From: Xenophilus arseniciresistens | GTDB taxonomy: Bacteria; Pseudomonadota; Gammaproteobacteria; Burkholderiales; Burkholderiaceae_C | DNA length: 64,000 nucleotides | Direction of reading: 5' to 3' | NCBI RefSeq assembly: GCF_028023875.1 | Contig: NZ_JAQIPB010000010.1 | Location: 124,001 to 188,000, forward strand | In this document: piece by piece, positions 50,068 to 59,896 of the stretch | Numbering within the stretch: the first letter of the stretch is position 1 | Layout: every line of letters starts with the position of its first letter | Position numbers and translations under genes: made by a program | The notes under the pieces: generated by a model | Seen by the model: only the letters and a program-made list of their open reading frames with translations | Told to the model about the DNA's origin: nothing | Database searches by the model: none

Positions 50068-52359
50068 ATGAGACGCAAGATTCGAATGCAGCAGGCCGCG
50101 CTGGTGGCGTGCATCGCCGCCCTGACCGCCTGCGGCGGCGGCAATGACGGGCCGCGGTTTCCGATATGGGGTGCCAACCCCGGCACACCGCCGCCCACCG
50201 GGCCGGGCAATCCCGAGCCCGGCGCCGCACCCACGCTCAGCGTGGTGTCCAACCGCGCCGACCTGGTCTCCGGCGGCAACGCGCTGGTGGAAGTGCGCAC
50301 GGCCGACGGCGTCTACGAGCAGGTCAAGGTGATGCGCGACGGCCAAGACGTGAGCGCCGCCTTCGCGCTGCGCGAGAACGGCCGCTACATGGGGCTGGTC
50401 GAAGGCCTGGCCGTGGGTGCCAACACCCTCACCGCCACCGTGGGCGGCGGCCGCGCGGCCAGCCTGCAGGTCACCAACCATCCGCTGGGCGGCCCGGTGT
50501 TCTCGGGGCCGCAGGTCGACTTCTGGGAATGCACCACCAAGGTTGCCTCGCCCACGGCCAGCAACCCGGATCTGGGCGATGCGCTGGACGCGCAATGCAA
50601 CATCGCCGCGCCCGTGGTGCGCTACCAGTACCGCACGCTGGCCGGTGCCTTTGCGAACTACGACCCGGCCAGCCCGCCCGACAGTGCGCTGATCGCGCGC
50701 ACCACCACCGACGCCGGCCACAGCGTGCCCTACATCGTGCGCATCGAACGCGGCGTGATCAACCGCGGCAAGTACGACATCGCCATGCTGGCCAGCCCCA
50801 CCGACGTGACGGCCCGCTGGCAGCCCTGGCAGAGCGTGGACAACTGGAACCGCAAGCTCTACTGGAAGTTTGGCTCGGGCTGCGAGTTCGGCCGCACCCA
50901 GACCAACCCCGGCAGCGTGATGGACCACGTGGCGCTGAGCCGCGGCTTCATGGTGGCCAGCTCCGAGATGACCAACTACGGCTCGCACTGCAACGACGTG
51001 ACCTCGGCCGAGACGGTGATGATGCTCAAGGAGCACATCACCGAGCAGTACGGCCCGATCCGCTACACCATCGGCGAGGGCAACTCCGGCGGCGCGCACC
51101 AGCAGCACCTGCATGCCACCAACTACCCGGGCCTGCTGCAGGGCATCCTGCCTTCCAACGGCTGGCAGGACACCTGGACCACCGGGCGCGAGTTCGCCGA
51201 CTGCGGCCTGCTCAAGCGCTTCTACGACGGCGGCTCCGCGGGCCTGAGCTACACGGTGATGAACCGCGCCAACATCGCGGGCCACCGCTGGAACCAGGTC
51301 TGCGAAGGCCCGGCCAACGTCAACATGGCCAGCCGCACGGCCTTCTACATCGACCCGACGGTCGGCGGCCAGGGCTGCGGCACGCATCCCAACCGCTGGT
51401 CGCTGGCCAACCTGGGCGGCATCCGCTGCACGCTGCAGGACTTCAACATCGCCATCTTCGGTGCGCGCGGCGCCAGCGGCTATGCCCGCACGCCGCTGGA
51501 CAACGTGGGCGTGCAGTACGGCCTGGTCGCGCTGAACAAGGGCGAGATCGACGCCGAGCAGTTCGTGGCACTGAACGAGCAGATCGGCGGCTACGACATC
51601 AACGGCCAGTGGCAGCCCTCGCGCATGCGGGCCGACGAGGGTGCGGCGCGCATCGCGCATGCCTCCGGCCGGGTGGCGCACGGCAAGGGCCTGGGCGAGG
51701 TGGCCATCATTGCCGGCGTGAACTGGCAGATCCAGGAGGAGCACTACGACTTCCGCAACTACGTGATCCGCAACCGCATCCTGGAACACCATGGCGACCA
51801 CGACAACCAGGTGCTGTGGCGCTACAAGGGCAACCCGCCCGACTTCGCCGAGCGCCGCTTTGCCACCATGAATGACTGGCTGGCCGCGGTGGAGCAGGAC
51901 CAAAGCAGCACCCGCACGTCGCGCGAGAAGATCATCGCCAACAAGCCCGCGCTGGCCACCGACAGCTGCTGGAGCGCCAGCGCCGGCTGGAGCACCGATG
52001 CCGCGCTGTGCAACACCTCGGCCAACCCGCACACGCAGTCCACCATCACGGGATCGGGCGCCAGCGCGCTGTACGAGCCTGCCGAAGGCGAATGGCCGGT
52101 GTGGCGCGACACGCGCGTGGCCGCGGGCGAAGACCTCACCAGCGACACCATGCAGTGCCAGCTCAAGCCGCTGGTGGCCAGCGACTACCCGATCAGCTTC
52201 ACCACCACGCAGTGGTCGCGGCTGAATGCGGTTTTTGCCGATGGCGTGTGCGACCACAGCAAGCCGGGCCAGGGGCAGAGCGGGCCGCCCGAGCAGTGGC
52301 TCAGCTACATGGATGGCCCTGGCGGCAAGCCGCTGGGCGCTGCGCCGCAGTCGCGCTGA
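50068..52359 (+). CDS. Large DUF6351-like lipoprotein (probable serine hydrolase fold)
   Basis: The 763-residue protein has a lipoprotein leader with lipobox LTAC near residue 22, then a Pro/Gly-rich linker and an Ig-like strand region to about residue 140. The rest matches my recollection of the DUF6351 family, with VDFWECTTKV, the segment VPYIVRIERGVINRGKYDIA, and GEGNSGGAHQQHLHATNYPG. The last contains a GxSGG-type turn reminiscent of alpha/beta hydrolases. An aryl- or tannase-like esterase role is possible but unproven. It would be anchored in the outer membrane. It stands alone, with AAGGATG-type spacing at the ATG. Confidence 0.75.
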   Translation: MRRKIRMQQAALVACIAALTACGGGNDGPRFPIWGANPGTPPPTGPGNPEPGAAPTLSVVSNRADLVSGGNALVEVRTADGVYEQVKVMRDGQDVSAAFALRENGRYMGLVEGLAVGANTLTATVGGGRAASLQVTNHPLGGPVFSGPQVDFWECTTKVASPTASNPDLGDALDAQCNIAAPVVRYQYRTLAGAFANYDPASPPDSALIARTTTDAGHSVPYIVRIERGVINRGKYDIAMLASPTDVTARWQPWQSVDNWNRKLYWKFGSGCEFGRTQTNPGSVMDHVALSRGFMVASSEMTNYGSHCNDVTSAETVMMLKEHITEQYGPIRYTIGEGNSGGAHQQHLHATNYPGLLQGILPSNGWQDTWTTGREFADCGLLKRFYDGGSAGLSYTVMNRANIAGHRWNQVCEGPANVNMASRTAFYIDPTVGGQGCGTHPNRWSLANLGGIRCTLQDFNIAIFGARGASGYARTPLDNVGVQYGLVALNKGEIDAEQFVALNEQIGGYDINGQWQPSRMRADEGAARIAHASGRVAHGKGLGEVAIIAGVNWQIQEEHYDFRNYVIRNRILEHHGDHDNQVLWRYKGNPPDFAERRFATMNDWLAAVEQDQSSTRTSREKIIANKPALATDSCWSASAGWSTDAALCNTSANPHTQSTITGSGASALYEPAEGEWPVWRDTRVAAGEDLTSDTMQCQLKPLVASDYPISFTTTQWSRLNAVFADGVCDHSKPGQGQSGPPEQWLSYMDGPGGKPLGAAPQSR

Positions 52360-52384
52360 AGCGCCAGGCCGTGCCCGCGGTCTT

Positions 52385-53263
52385 TCAGGCCAGGAAGTCC
52401 GCCAGGCCGCCGGCCGGCTCCATGCGCGCGCCGCGCTGCACCAGGCGCAGCGGGCCGGGCATCACCGGCCCGGGCTCGGGGTGGCGCGGATCGCCCGGGT
52501 AGGCGATGGCGCGCGCGCCTTCGTGCTCGAAGACCTCGGGCCGCACGCAATGCGGCGCGCGGGCCGCTGCGGCGGCCAGCAGGTCGGCCGTGCCGGCATG
52601 GCGCGCCAGGTGGGCCAGGCTCATCAGCTGCGGCGGCACCAGCAGCATCTCGCCCTCCCAGTAGCGCTGCAGCGCCTCGCGCGGCGTGAACCAGCGGCCA
52701 TCGCTGGACTCGCGCGCGTCGGGCTCGGGCTGCTGGCCCTCGGGCAGGGCGGCGATGAAGAAGCGGGTGTCGAAACGGCGCGTGTTGATGAAAAGGCTCT
52801 GCACCGGCGTGACCCAGCGCGACCAGGGGCGCAGGGTGGCGGTGTTCAGCCGCAGGTCGTGCTGGCGCAGCAGGGCGCCGAAATCGGCGTCGCGCGGCGC
52901 GTCCAGCGGCAGTTGCGATGCCGGGCCATGCGCAAAGAGCACGCCGCATTCCTCGAACACCTCGCGCGCGGCCGCCACATGCAGTGCGGCAGCGGCGGCA
53001 CGGTCGATCTCGCTTTCGGCCAGCCGCTGCTGCAGCGCCTGGGCCGGCAGATCGATGTGCGCCTGCAGGGCAGGGGCGGCGTCGGCCGCGTCCACCTTGC
53101 CGCCCGGAAAGACCCAGGCCCCGCCGAGCACGCTGGCCTGTTCATGCCGGCGCAGCAGATACACCTCCAGGCCGGCGGCGCCATCGCGCACCATGAGCAC
53201 CGAGGCGGCCGCCTGTGGCAGGGCGGGCGCGGGGGAAGGCGACGCGGGATGAGGCTCGGGCAA
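52385..53263 (-). CDS. NUDIX hydrolase
   Basis: The product carries a NUDIX domain: the box begins GGKVDAADAAPALQAHIDLP, and the catalytic AAREVFEECGVLFAHG has the REVxEECG core of RExxEExG. An insert separates the box halves, as in mammalian NUDT19-like proteins. A second part (WSRWVTPVQSLFINTRRFDTRFF) is typical of NUDT19/CoA-pyrophosphatase relatives. I chose a TTG start at 53263 with GGAGA upstream; no good ATG lies near. It probably hydrolyses a nucleotide-linked or CoA pyrophosphate. Confidence 0.8.
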   Translation of the reverse strand: MPEPHPASPSPAPALPQAAASVLMVRDGAAGLEVYLLRRHEQASVLGGAWVFPGGKVDAADAAPALQAHIDLPAQALQQRLAESEIDRAAAAALHVAAAREVFEECGVLFAHGPASQLPLDAPRDADFGALLRQHDLRLNTATLRPWSRWVTPVQSLFINTRRFDTRFFIAALPEGQQPEPDARESSDGRWFTPREALQRYWEGEMLLVPPQLMSLAHLARHAGTADLLAAAAARAPHCVRPEVFEHEGARAIAYPGDPRHPEPGPVMPGPLRLVQRGARMEPAGGLADFLA

Positions 53264-53448
53264 GGACGGTCTCCGGTTGTTGTTGTGAGGGGCCTCGGCA
53301 TTCTGCGCCCCGGGCTTGGCGGCGGCGGTGTCGCCAGGGCGGCATCCCCGGGTTGATCCGGGGCTGCCGGGCCGCCGCCAGCAGGCGCGGCGGTGTCGCG
53401 ATAGGCTTGGATCTTCCACGCACCGCCTGCAGCGCACCGCCTCCGCCC

Positions 53449-54330
53449 ATGACGCCCTTCGCCTTTCCCCACGGCTTCGACAGCCAGGCCGCCATCGATG
53501 CCGCCTACAACCCTTCGCTCATCGTGGTCGACCCGGTGGCCGAGCGCGCGCACTTCGAGGCGCGCAGCGACGAGGCGCGGCGTGTGCTGAGCTGCCAGCT
53601 CAACGTGCCCTTCGGCCCCACGCTCGACGAAACGCTGGACATCTTCCCGGCCGCGCAGCCCGGTGCGCCGGTCTTCGTGTTCATCCATGGCGGCTACTGG
53701 CGCGCCGGCACGGCGGCCGACTACAGCAGCGTGGCGCTGGGGCTGCAGCCGCTGGGCATCACCACCGTGGTCGTCAACTACGCGCTGTGCCCCAAGGTGC
53801 GGCTGGACGAGATCGTGCGCCAGGTGCGTGCCGCGCTGGCCTGGGTGCTGCGCAACATAGCCGCGCACGGCGGCGATGCGGCGCGCGTGGCCATCGGCGG
53901 CCATTCGGCGGGCGGCCACCTGGGTGCGATGGCGCTGCTGACCGACTGGGCCGGCGACTATGGCCTGGACGCAGACCCTTTTGTGGGTGCGCTGCTGGTC
54001 AGCGGGCTGTACGACCTGGCGCCGCTGCGCTACAGCTACCTGCAGCCCATGATCCAGCTCGATGAAGCACTGGTGCGCGAACTGTCGCCGCTGCACCAGG
54101 TGCGGCCCTGCGCCACGCCCGTGGTGCTGACCTGGGGCAAGCTCGAGCAGGATGCCTTTGCCCACCAGTCGCAGCGCTTTCAGGCCGCGTGGGCGCAGGC
54201 CGGCAACCGCGCCGAGCTGGTGCCGCAGGCCGACGCCAATCACTTCTCGGCCATCCACGGCTTCGAACAGCCGGGCAGCCCGCTGGCACGCGCCGTGCAA
54301 CGCCTCCTGGGCCGCGCAAGGCCCGATTGA
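53449..54330 (+). CDS. Alpha/beta hydrolase (kynurenine formamidase/BD-FAE-like)
   Basis: The 293-residue hydrolase has the HGGYW oxyanion motif in FIHGGYWRAGTAADY, the nucleophile elbow GGHSAGG, an acid in LTWGKLEQDAF and a catalytic His in ADANHFSAI. This set matches arylformamidases, which convert N-formylkynurenine, and related esterases. No kynurenine genes are adjacent, so the substrate is open. No signal peptide is visible. It is followed 74 bases later by the periplasmic PheC-like gene. Confidence 0.88.
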   Translation: MTPFAFPHGFDSQAAIDAAYNPSLIVVDPVAERAHFEARSDEARRVLSCQLNVPFGPTLDETLDIFPAAQPGAPVFVFIHGGYWRAGTAADYSSVALGLQPLGITTVVVNYALCPKVRLDEIVRQVRAALAWVLRNIAAHGGDAARVAIGGHSAGGHLGAMALLTDWAGDYGLDADPFVGALLVSGLYDLAPLRYSYLQPMIQLDEALVRELSPLHQVRPCATPVVLTWGKLEQDAFAHQSQRFQAAWAQAGNRAELVPQADANHFSAIHGFEQPGSPLARAVQRLLGRARPD

Positions 54331-54404
54331 AATCGGAGGCTGGCGTATGCTGCGCGCGGCCTTTTTTCGTCTTCATCCATGGCCGCCCCACGAGGAGATC
54401 TCCC

Positions 54405-55193
54405 ATGCGCCTGACCCGCCGCCGCCTTGCCGCCGCCACCACCACCGTGCTGATGGGCCTGGCCGTCTTCACGCTGCCTGCGCAGGCCGGCCCGCGGCTG
54501 GACAAGGTCATGGACAGCAAGACCCTGCGCGTGGGCACGCCCGGCGACTACCGGCCCTTCGCCATCAAGGCCGAGGGCGGCTACAGCGGCCACGACATCG
54601 ACCTCATCGAGGCCATGGCCAAAGAGCTGGGCGTGAAGGTGGAATACGTCGCCACCAGCTGGCCCAGGCTCATGGCGGACCTGCAGGCCGACAAGTTCGA
54701 CATTGCGGTGGGCGGCATCACGCGCAACGTGGCGCGGCTGCGCCAGGTGGAGATGCTTCCGGGCTACGCGCCCTTCGGCAAGGTGGCGCTGGTGCAGGCC
54801 GCGGCCAAGGCGCGCTTTTCCACCCCGCAGAGCCTGAACCAGGCCGACGTGCGCGTGATCAAGAACCCCGGCGGCACCAACGAGGCCTATGTGCTGCAGA
54901 ACCTCACGGCCGCGCAGGTCAGCACGCACGACAAAAACGCCGAGATCCCGGGCCTGATCGCCGAAGGCAAGGGCGACGTGATGATCACCGAGACCTACGA
55001 GGCCCTGCACTACGCGCGCACCGACCCGCGCCTGCACGCGGCCTTCATCGACGCTCCGCTGACGCCCGTGAACACGCTGGGCTTCATGATGCCCGTGGAC
55101 GACGCCGACTATGTGCGCGTGATGCGCTTCACCTGGGAGCTGATCGACAGCCGCGGCGCCGTCAAGGCCGCGGCGCAAAAGTGGCTGAAGTGA
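54405..55193 (+). CDS. Cyclohexadienyl dehydratase-like periplasmic protein (PheC-type/SBP family 3)
   Basis: The 262-residue protein has a Tat-like RR leader and cleavage after PAQAG near residue 29. It closely follows Pseudomonas PheC: RLDKVMDSKTLRVGTPGDYRP, TSWPRLMADLQADKFDIAVGG, RFSTPQSLNQADVRVIKNPG and the GGTNE loop. PheC converts prephenate or arogenate to phenylpyruvate or phenylalanine outside the cytoplasm, and evolved from amino-acid-binding proteins. This could be either the enzyme or a binding protein of the same fold. No ABC permease is adjacent, which favours the enzyme. The catalytic Glu was not numbered here. Confidence 0.75.
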   Translation: MRLTRRRLAAATTTVLMGLAVFTLPAQAGPRLDKVMDSKTLRVGTPGDYRPFAIKAEGGYSGHDIDLIEAMAKELGVKVEYVATSWPRLMADLQADKFDIAVGGITRNVARLRQVEMLPGYAPFGKVALVQAAAKARFSTPQSLNQADVRVIKNPGGTNEAYVLQNLTAAQVSTHDKNAEIPGLIAEGKGDVMITETYEALHYARTDPRLHAAFIDAPLTPVNTLGFMMPVDDADYVRVMRFTWELIDSRGAVKAAAQKWLK

Positions 55194-55412
55194 GCCGGGG
55201 CTCCGGCGCGGCTGGCGCGCTCAAGGCGTCCCGGCCTACAACGCCGACATCGCCGCTGCGCGAGAAACACCTTGCGGCCGGCCCCGACCTTCGGAGTTTC
55301 GGACGCCGCCACCGATTGGCTCGGTCTCAGTGCATTGCAAAGGGGAAGCCCGCTGCGAAGCCAGCAGACCGATGCCACGGCGGCAGCGCCCCCGGATTGA
55401 CGGGTCGTCGCC

Positions 55413-55468
55413 AAGGGCACCTGCGGGTGCCCTTTGTTTTGCTGCACCTGCGGGTGCCCTTCGTTTTG
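55413..55468 (+). terminator. Tandem intrinsic terminators
   Basis: AAGGGCACC pairs with GGGTGCCCTT around TGC and is followed by TGTTTT, an intrinsic terminator. A second near-copy, GCACCTGCGGGTGCCCTTCG with a following TTTTG, begins at 55444, so the stem is duplicated in tandem. They end the PheC-like transcript ahead of the next gene. The rest of 55194-55482 holds no recognisable gene. Confidence 0.75.
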
Positions 55469-55482
55469 TGCGGGCGCGCGCG

Positions 55483-56481
55483 ATGAGCGGTGCAGCACGC
55501 ATCGCCGGCTGGCGTGAATGGCTGGAGCACCAGCAGGTCGCGCTGTACCTGGCGGCGCTGGCGGGCGGCGCGCTCGTGGGCTGGCTCGGCCCCGGCGCGG
55601 TGCCGGCCGCACTGATCGACCCGGCCATTGCGCTCATGCTCTATGCCACCTTCCTGCAGGTGCCCATGCGCGCCCTGTGGCGTGGCTGGGGACAGGGGCG
55701 CTTCCTGCTGGCGCTGGGCGTCGCCAACTTCGTGCTGCTGCCGCTGCTGGTGTGGGCGCTGGCGCAGGCACTGCCCGCGACGCACCCGCAGGCCGAGCTG
55801 ATGCGCCTGGGCCTGATGTTGGTGCTGCTGGCGCCGTGCATCGACTACGTGGTGACCTTCGCCCACCTGGGCCGGGCCGATGCGCGGCTGCTGCTGGCGG
55901 CTACGCCGCTCCTGCTGATCGCGCAGATGCTGCTGCTGCCGCCGTACCTGCACCTGATGCTGGGCGAAGCGGCGGCCCGTCGCGTGCAGGCCGGGCCCTT
56001 CGTGCAGGCCTTCGTCTGGCTGATCGCCGTGCCGCTGTTGCTGGCCGCGCTCACGCAGGCGGCCGCGGCGCGCCAGGCGTGGGCACGGCGCGTGTCCGAG
56101 GGCATGGGCCTGCTGCCCGTGCCGGCCACGGCGGGCGTGCTGTTCGTGGTGGTGGCGGCGCTGCTCGCGCAACTCGGCCCCGCGCGCGAGGCCGTCTGGC
56201 GCGTGGCGCCGCTGTATCTGCTCTTTGCCATGCTGGCGCCGCTGGCCGGCTGGGCCGTGGCGCGCGCGCTGCGCCTGCCGGCGCCCGCGGGGCGCGCCGT
56301 GGCTTTCAGCGCCGGCACGCGCAATGCGCTGGTGGTGCTGCCGCTGGCCCTGGCGGTGCCCGGCGGTGGCGCGCTGCTGCCGGCCGTGGTGCTGACGCAG
56401 ACCTTCGTGGAGCTGCTGGCCGAGCTGGCTTATGTGCGCGTGATCGCGCGCTGGGGCGCAAAGCGGGCCGCGCTGAGCTAG
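55483..56481 (+). CDS. Bile acid/arsenite-type symporter superfamily permease
   Basis: The 332-residue membrane protein has about ten transmembrane segments and the BASS/ACR3-like arrangement. [29 protein letters not shown] and [20 protein letters not shown] are the two cavity-forming stretches. No Cys of the ACR3 arsenite type is apparent, so arsenite transport is uncertain. The ATG at 55483 removes an upstream in-frame stretch that runs through the terminators. The ligand is unknown. Confidence 0.8.
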   Translation: MSGAARIAGWREWLEHQQVALYLAALAGGALVGWLGPGAVPAALIDPAIALMLYATFLQVPMRALWRGWGQGRFLLALGVANFVLLPLLVWALAQALPATHPQAELMRLGLMLVLLAPCIDYVVTFAHLGRADARLLLAATPLLLIAQMLLLPPYLHLMLGEAAARRVQAGPFVQAFVWLIAVPLLLAALTQAAAARQAWARRVSEGMGLLPVPATAGVLFVVVAALLAQLGPAREAVWRVAPLYLLFAMLAPLAGWAVARALRLPAPAGRAVAFSAGTRNALVVLPLALAVPGGGALLPAVVLTQTFVELLAELAYVRVIARWGAKRAALS

Positions 56482-56539
56482 CCGAAGTCGCAAGACCCTG
56501 CTGGAGCAGGCTGCGGCGCTTCGCGCCATCATTGCGCCC

Positions 56540-57544
<1,005 letters not shown>

Positions 57545-57564
57545 GGGCGGGCTCTGACATCGCG

Positions 57565-57990
57565 CTAGTCGTTGGCCGGCAGATTGAACTCGTCCTCGGC
57601 CGCCTGAATCATCTTCGGATTGGGCAGCGCATCGACCCTCACGGAGGGCAGCCGCGGGGCCGGGCCGTCCGTCGAAAGCGCATGCGCCTGCCTCATCAGC
57701 AGCCGCGTGAGGCTGCCGCCTCTGGCGCTCAGGATGACTTCGTCGGGATCGATGCGGTGCACCCGCCAGTGGGACGCGAACTCCGCGCCAACGCGGTACG
57801 GCGCGCCGGGATTGCCATCCGACGCAAGGATGGCAATGCTCGAAGAGGGCGTGTGCCGGATCAGCGTGCCTTCCAGGCGCACATTCAATGCGGCCAGTCG
57901 CGCCGCATCCGTGTCTTGCGCGAGGGCGTGCCGCAGCCACGACAGCGGCGCCGCTGCCGCGATCGCGCCGGCGAAATGTCGACGATTCAT
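57565..57990 (-). CDS. GspC-like periplasmic protein (type II secretion HR-domain)
   Basis: The 141-residue protein has an RR-type leader (MNRRHFAGAIAAAAPLSWL) and then one domain that resembles the homology region of type II secretion GspC: LNVRLEGTLIRHTPSSSIAI, PYRVGAEFASHWRVHRIDPD and EVILSARGGSLTRLLM. The rest of GspC, including the transmembrane anchor and PDZ domain, is absent, and no secretion genes are nearby. It is divergent from the metallo-beta-lactamase gene. It may be a stand-alone periplasmic modulator; the family call is moderate. Confidence 0.6.
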   Translation of the reverse strand: MNRRHFAGAIAAAAPLSWLRHALAQDTDAARLAALNVRLEGTLIRHTPSSSIAILASDGNPGAPYRVGAEFASHWRVHRIDPDEVILSARGGSLTRLLMRQAHALSTDGPAPRLPSVRVDALPNPKMIQAAEDEFNLPAND

Positions 57991-58063
57991 GCGATGACTT
58001 CTTTTCCACAGTGTCAGTTTTGCGACCGGGTGCCTCCTAGATAGGGCATGTCCCGACAGCCAT

Positions 58064-58080
58064 TGAAAGCCGACTGAAAG
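58064..58080 (+). promoter_or_regulatory. Direct repeat TGAAAG-N5-TGAAAG upstream of MBL lipoprotein
   Basis: TGAAAGCCGACTGAAAG holds two GAAAG units 11 bases apart. A near-identical element lies upstream of tctC at 59838-59854. It sits 71 bases before the lipoprotein start and in the region shared with the divergent GspC-like gene. Eleven-base phasing is typical of OmpR/PhoB-type regulators. Confidence 0.55.
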
Positions 58081-58150
58081 GTGGGCGCGCAGATGCTTCG
58101 GGCCTCGGCGATGCCGCGTTGGCACCGCTTCACTCCCAGGAGACATACCG

Positions 58151-59350
58151 ATGAAAAAAAAGCTGTGGGCCTTGTCGAGCGTGTGCGCGGCCGTGGTGAT
58201 GCTTCAGGCATGCGGAGGCAGCGGCGGGTCCAATCCGTTCGCCGGCCTTCCCGCGCCCGCCCCGGCGCCCGCGCCTGCCCCCGCCCCCGCGCCTGAGCCG
58301 GAGCCCCCCAAGCCCGACCCGCTGGCCAAGGCTCCCGCCGACGTGAAGATGACCTGGTTCGGCATCACCAACTGGCACTATCAGATTGGCGACAAGGGCG
58401 TGATGCTCGATGGCGAGGTGGTCAACGGCGGGCGCAGCGCGAATGCCGCTGCGGTGACGAAGGCGCTGGACACCCTGATTTCAGGCGTGGAAGGAAATTC
58501 AGTCGATGTGGTCCTGCTGGGCCATGTGCATCCGGACCACTCCATCCAGCTTCCGGAATGGGCCAAGCAGACCGGCAAGAAGGTGTATGCACCGCCGGCC
58601 GCATGCACCACGCTCGTGGGAACGCATGGCATTCCCGCTGACCAGTGCGTGGGCCTCAAGGGCGGCGAGGTCATTGCGCTGGATGAGTTCACGAACATCC
58701 ATGCCGTGCGCTGGGTCCATAGCGTGAGCTGCGATGAGTTCAGCAATGGCACGGGCGGGCCGGAGACCTTCGGCTTCCTCTTCGTCACCAGGATCAAGTC
58801 CGGCCAGACGCTCAGCTGGTTCGTCTCCGACAGCGGCGCCGGAGGGCCGGACCTGACTACACCCCGCAAGGTGACCACCACCGTGGACGGGCAGCAGGTC
58901 ACCACGACCTATGGGTCGCCCATCGAGAACCTGAAGGCCGCACTCAAGGCGCAGGGGCTGAGCGGTTTCGAGGTCTGGCAGGGCGGCCCGGAATCCCGCA
59001 TGGTCTACCAGGCGCGCACCGTGATTCCCGAGTTCGACGTCAAGCTCTTCATGCCGCACCACCTGAACTCCCGTTCGGCCGGCGGCCAGCCCTTCGACCT
59101 CACGTATGGGATGCACTATGCCTACAGCGAGGACGACCAGCCCAAGCTCAAGCAGTTCCTTGCCGCCGTCGAGGTGCCCCAGATGTACCCCACCAATTAC
59201 TGGGACGCCTGGCGCTATGGCGCCGACGGCGTGAAGGCCATCCCGAATCCAAAGATGAAGGCCGCCTACGGCCTGCCAGAAAGCGGCCCGGGCCCCGGCA
59301 AGCTGTTCCCGAACCCGCGCGCCGGCGATCTGGAATGCGTCTATGACTGA
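58151..59350 (+). CDS. Metallo-beta-lactamase-fold lipoprotein
   Basis: The 399-residue product has a lipobox LQAC near residue 21 and a Pro/Ala repeat linker before the catalytic domain. The metal motif is LLGHVHPDHSIQLP near residue 124 (HxHxDH). The domain continues through MPHHLNSRSAGG and ends GDLECVYD. Probably an outer-membrane-anchored, surface or periplasmic hydrolase; no substrate is indicated. AGGAGACATACCG precedes the ATG. The small secreted gene follows 9 bases later. It shares a direct-repeat element with tctC. Confidence 0.75.
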   Translation: MKKKLWALSSVCAAVVMLQACGGSGGSNPFAGLPAPAPAPAPAPAPAPEPEPPKPDPLAKAPADVKMTWFGITNWHYQIGDKGVMLDGEVVNGGRSANAAAVTKALDTLISGVEGNSVDVVLLGHVHPDHSIQLPEWAKQTGKKVYAPPAACTTLVGTHGIPADQCVGLKGGEVIALDEFTNIHAVRWVHSVSCDEFSNGTGGPETFGFLFVTRIKSGQTLSWFVSDSGAGGPDLTTPRKVTTTVDGQQVTTTYGSPIENLKAALKAQGLSGFEVWQGGPESRMVYQARTVIPEFDVKLFMPHHLNSRSAGGQPFDLTYGMHYAYSEDDQPKLKQFLAAVEVPQMYPTNYWDAWRYGADGVKAIPNPKMKAAYGLPESGPGPGKLFPNPRAGDLECVYD

Positions 59351-59359
59351 CGGTTTGCG

Positions 59360-59746
59360 ATGCGCATCCAGCTGATCGCCCTTCTGGTGTCCCTGCCGCT
59401 GGCGGTCCTGGCGCACGGCGACTGGCCGCCCCGGCATGGCGGCACCATGAATGTCGGTGGTGAGACCTCTTTCGAGATGGTGCGCCACAGGAATGGCATG
59501 ACCTTCCACATGTCCGACCACGGGGAGGACCTGCCCACGGCCGGGAGCAAGGCGGTGCTGACGGTCGGCCAGGCCGGCGAGCAGCGCCGCTACGAAGGGC
59601 AGGCTCGCGGCAGCAATGAACTCCACTTCCCGGGGGCCAGAGTCGCGCGCGGCGAGGCAGCGGTGGTCAAGGCAACGCTGGGCAACGGCGCCATCGTCGT
59701 CGGGCGATTTCCCGCGCAGCAGGCGGCGGCTTCTGCCAGGCCCTGA
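59360..59746 (+). CDS. Small secreted protein of unknown function
   Basis: The 128-residue product has a Sec signal peptide (cleavage near VLAHG, about residue 19). The mature part begins HGDWPPRHGGTMNVGGETSF, with several His residues (HRNGMTFHMSDHGED), and ends in beta-rich sequence. A short His/Glu-rich secreted protein of this kind often sits beside metal or transport genes in comamonads, as I recall, but no function is established. It is probably co-transcribed with the preceding lipoprotein. Confidence 0.65.
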   Translation: MRIQLIALLVSLPLAVLAHGDWPPRHGGTMNVGGETSFEMVRHRNGMTFHMSDHGEDLPTAGSKAVLTVGQAGEQRRYEGQARGSNELHFPGARVARGEAAVVKATLGNGAIVVGRFPAQQAAASARP

Positions 59747-59777
59747 GCGGCCGACCCTGCGCAAACCACAAGCCATT

Positions 59778-59800
59778 GGGGCCATCGGCCCCATTCTTTT
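59778..59800 (+). terminator. Intrinsic terminator before tctC
   Basis: GGGGCC and GGCCCC pair around ATC, extended by flanking A-T bases, and are followed by ATTCTTTT. It lies 31 bases past the small secreted gene and separates it from tctCBA. Confidence 0.6.
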
Positions 59801-59837
59801 CGAGCCGCACGCACCACGGGTTTCCCCTTGCTTGCGG

Positions 59838-59854
59838 TGAAAGCTGAGCGAAAG
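59838..59854 (+). promoter_or_regulatory. Direct repeat TGAAAG-N5-CGAAAG upstream of tctC
   Basis: TGAAAGCTGAGCGAAAG repeats GAAAG at an 11-base interval, matching the element at 58064-58080 at 14 of 17 positions. It lies 42 bases before the tctC start and just upstream of a GATAAG-like -10. A candidate TctD binding site. Confidence 0.55.
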
Positions 59855-59896
59855 CACGCCCGCGATAAGGTGCTCACTCAATTTCCTGGAGACACG

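Noticed and set aside
55483-56481. ACR3 arsenite exporter with arsenic operon
   Set aside because: No arsR, arsC or other arsenic gene is adjacent and the ACR3 cysteine was not visible.
58262-58330. CRISPR or coding-repeat artefact in Pro/Ala codons
   Set aside because: The short CCC/GCG repeats encode a Pro-Ala linker of the lipoprotein; there are no spacers.
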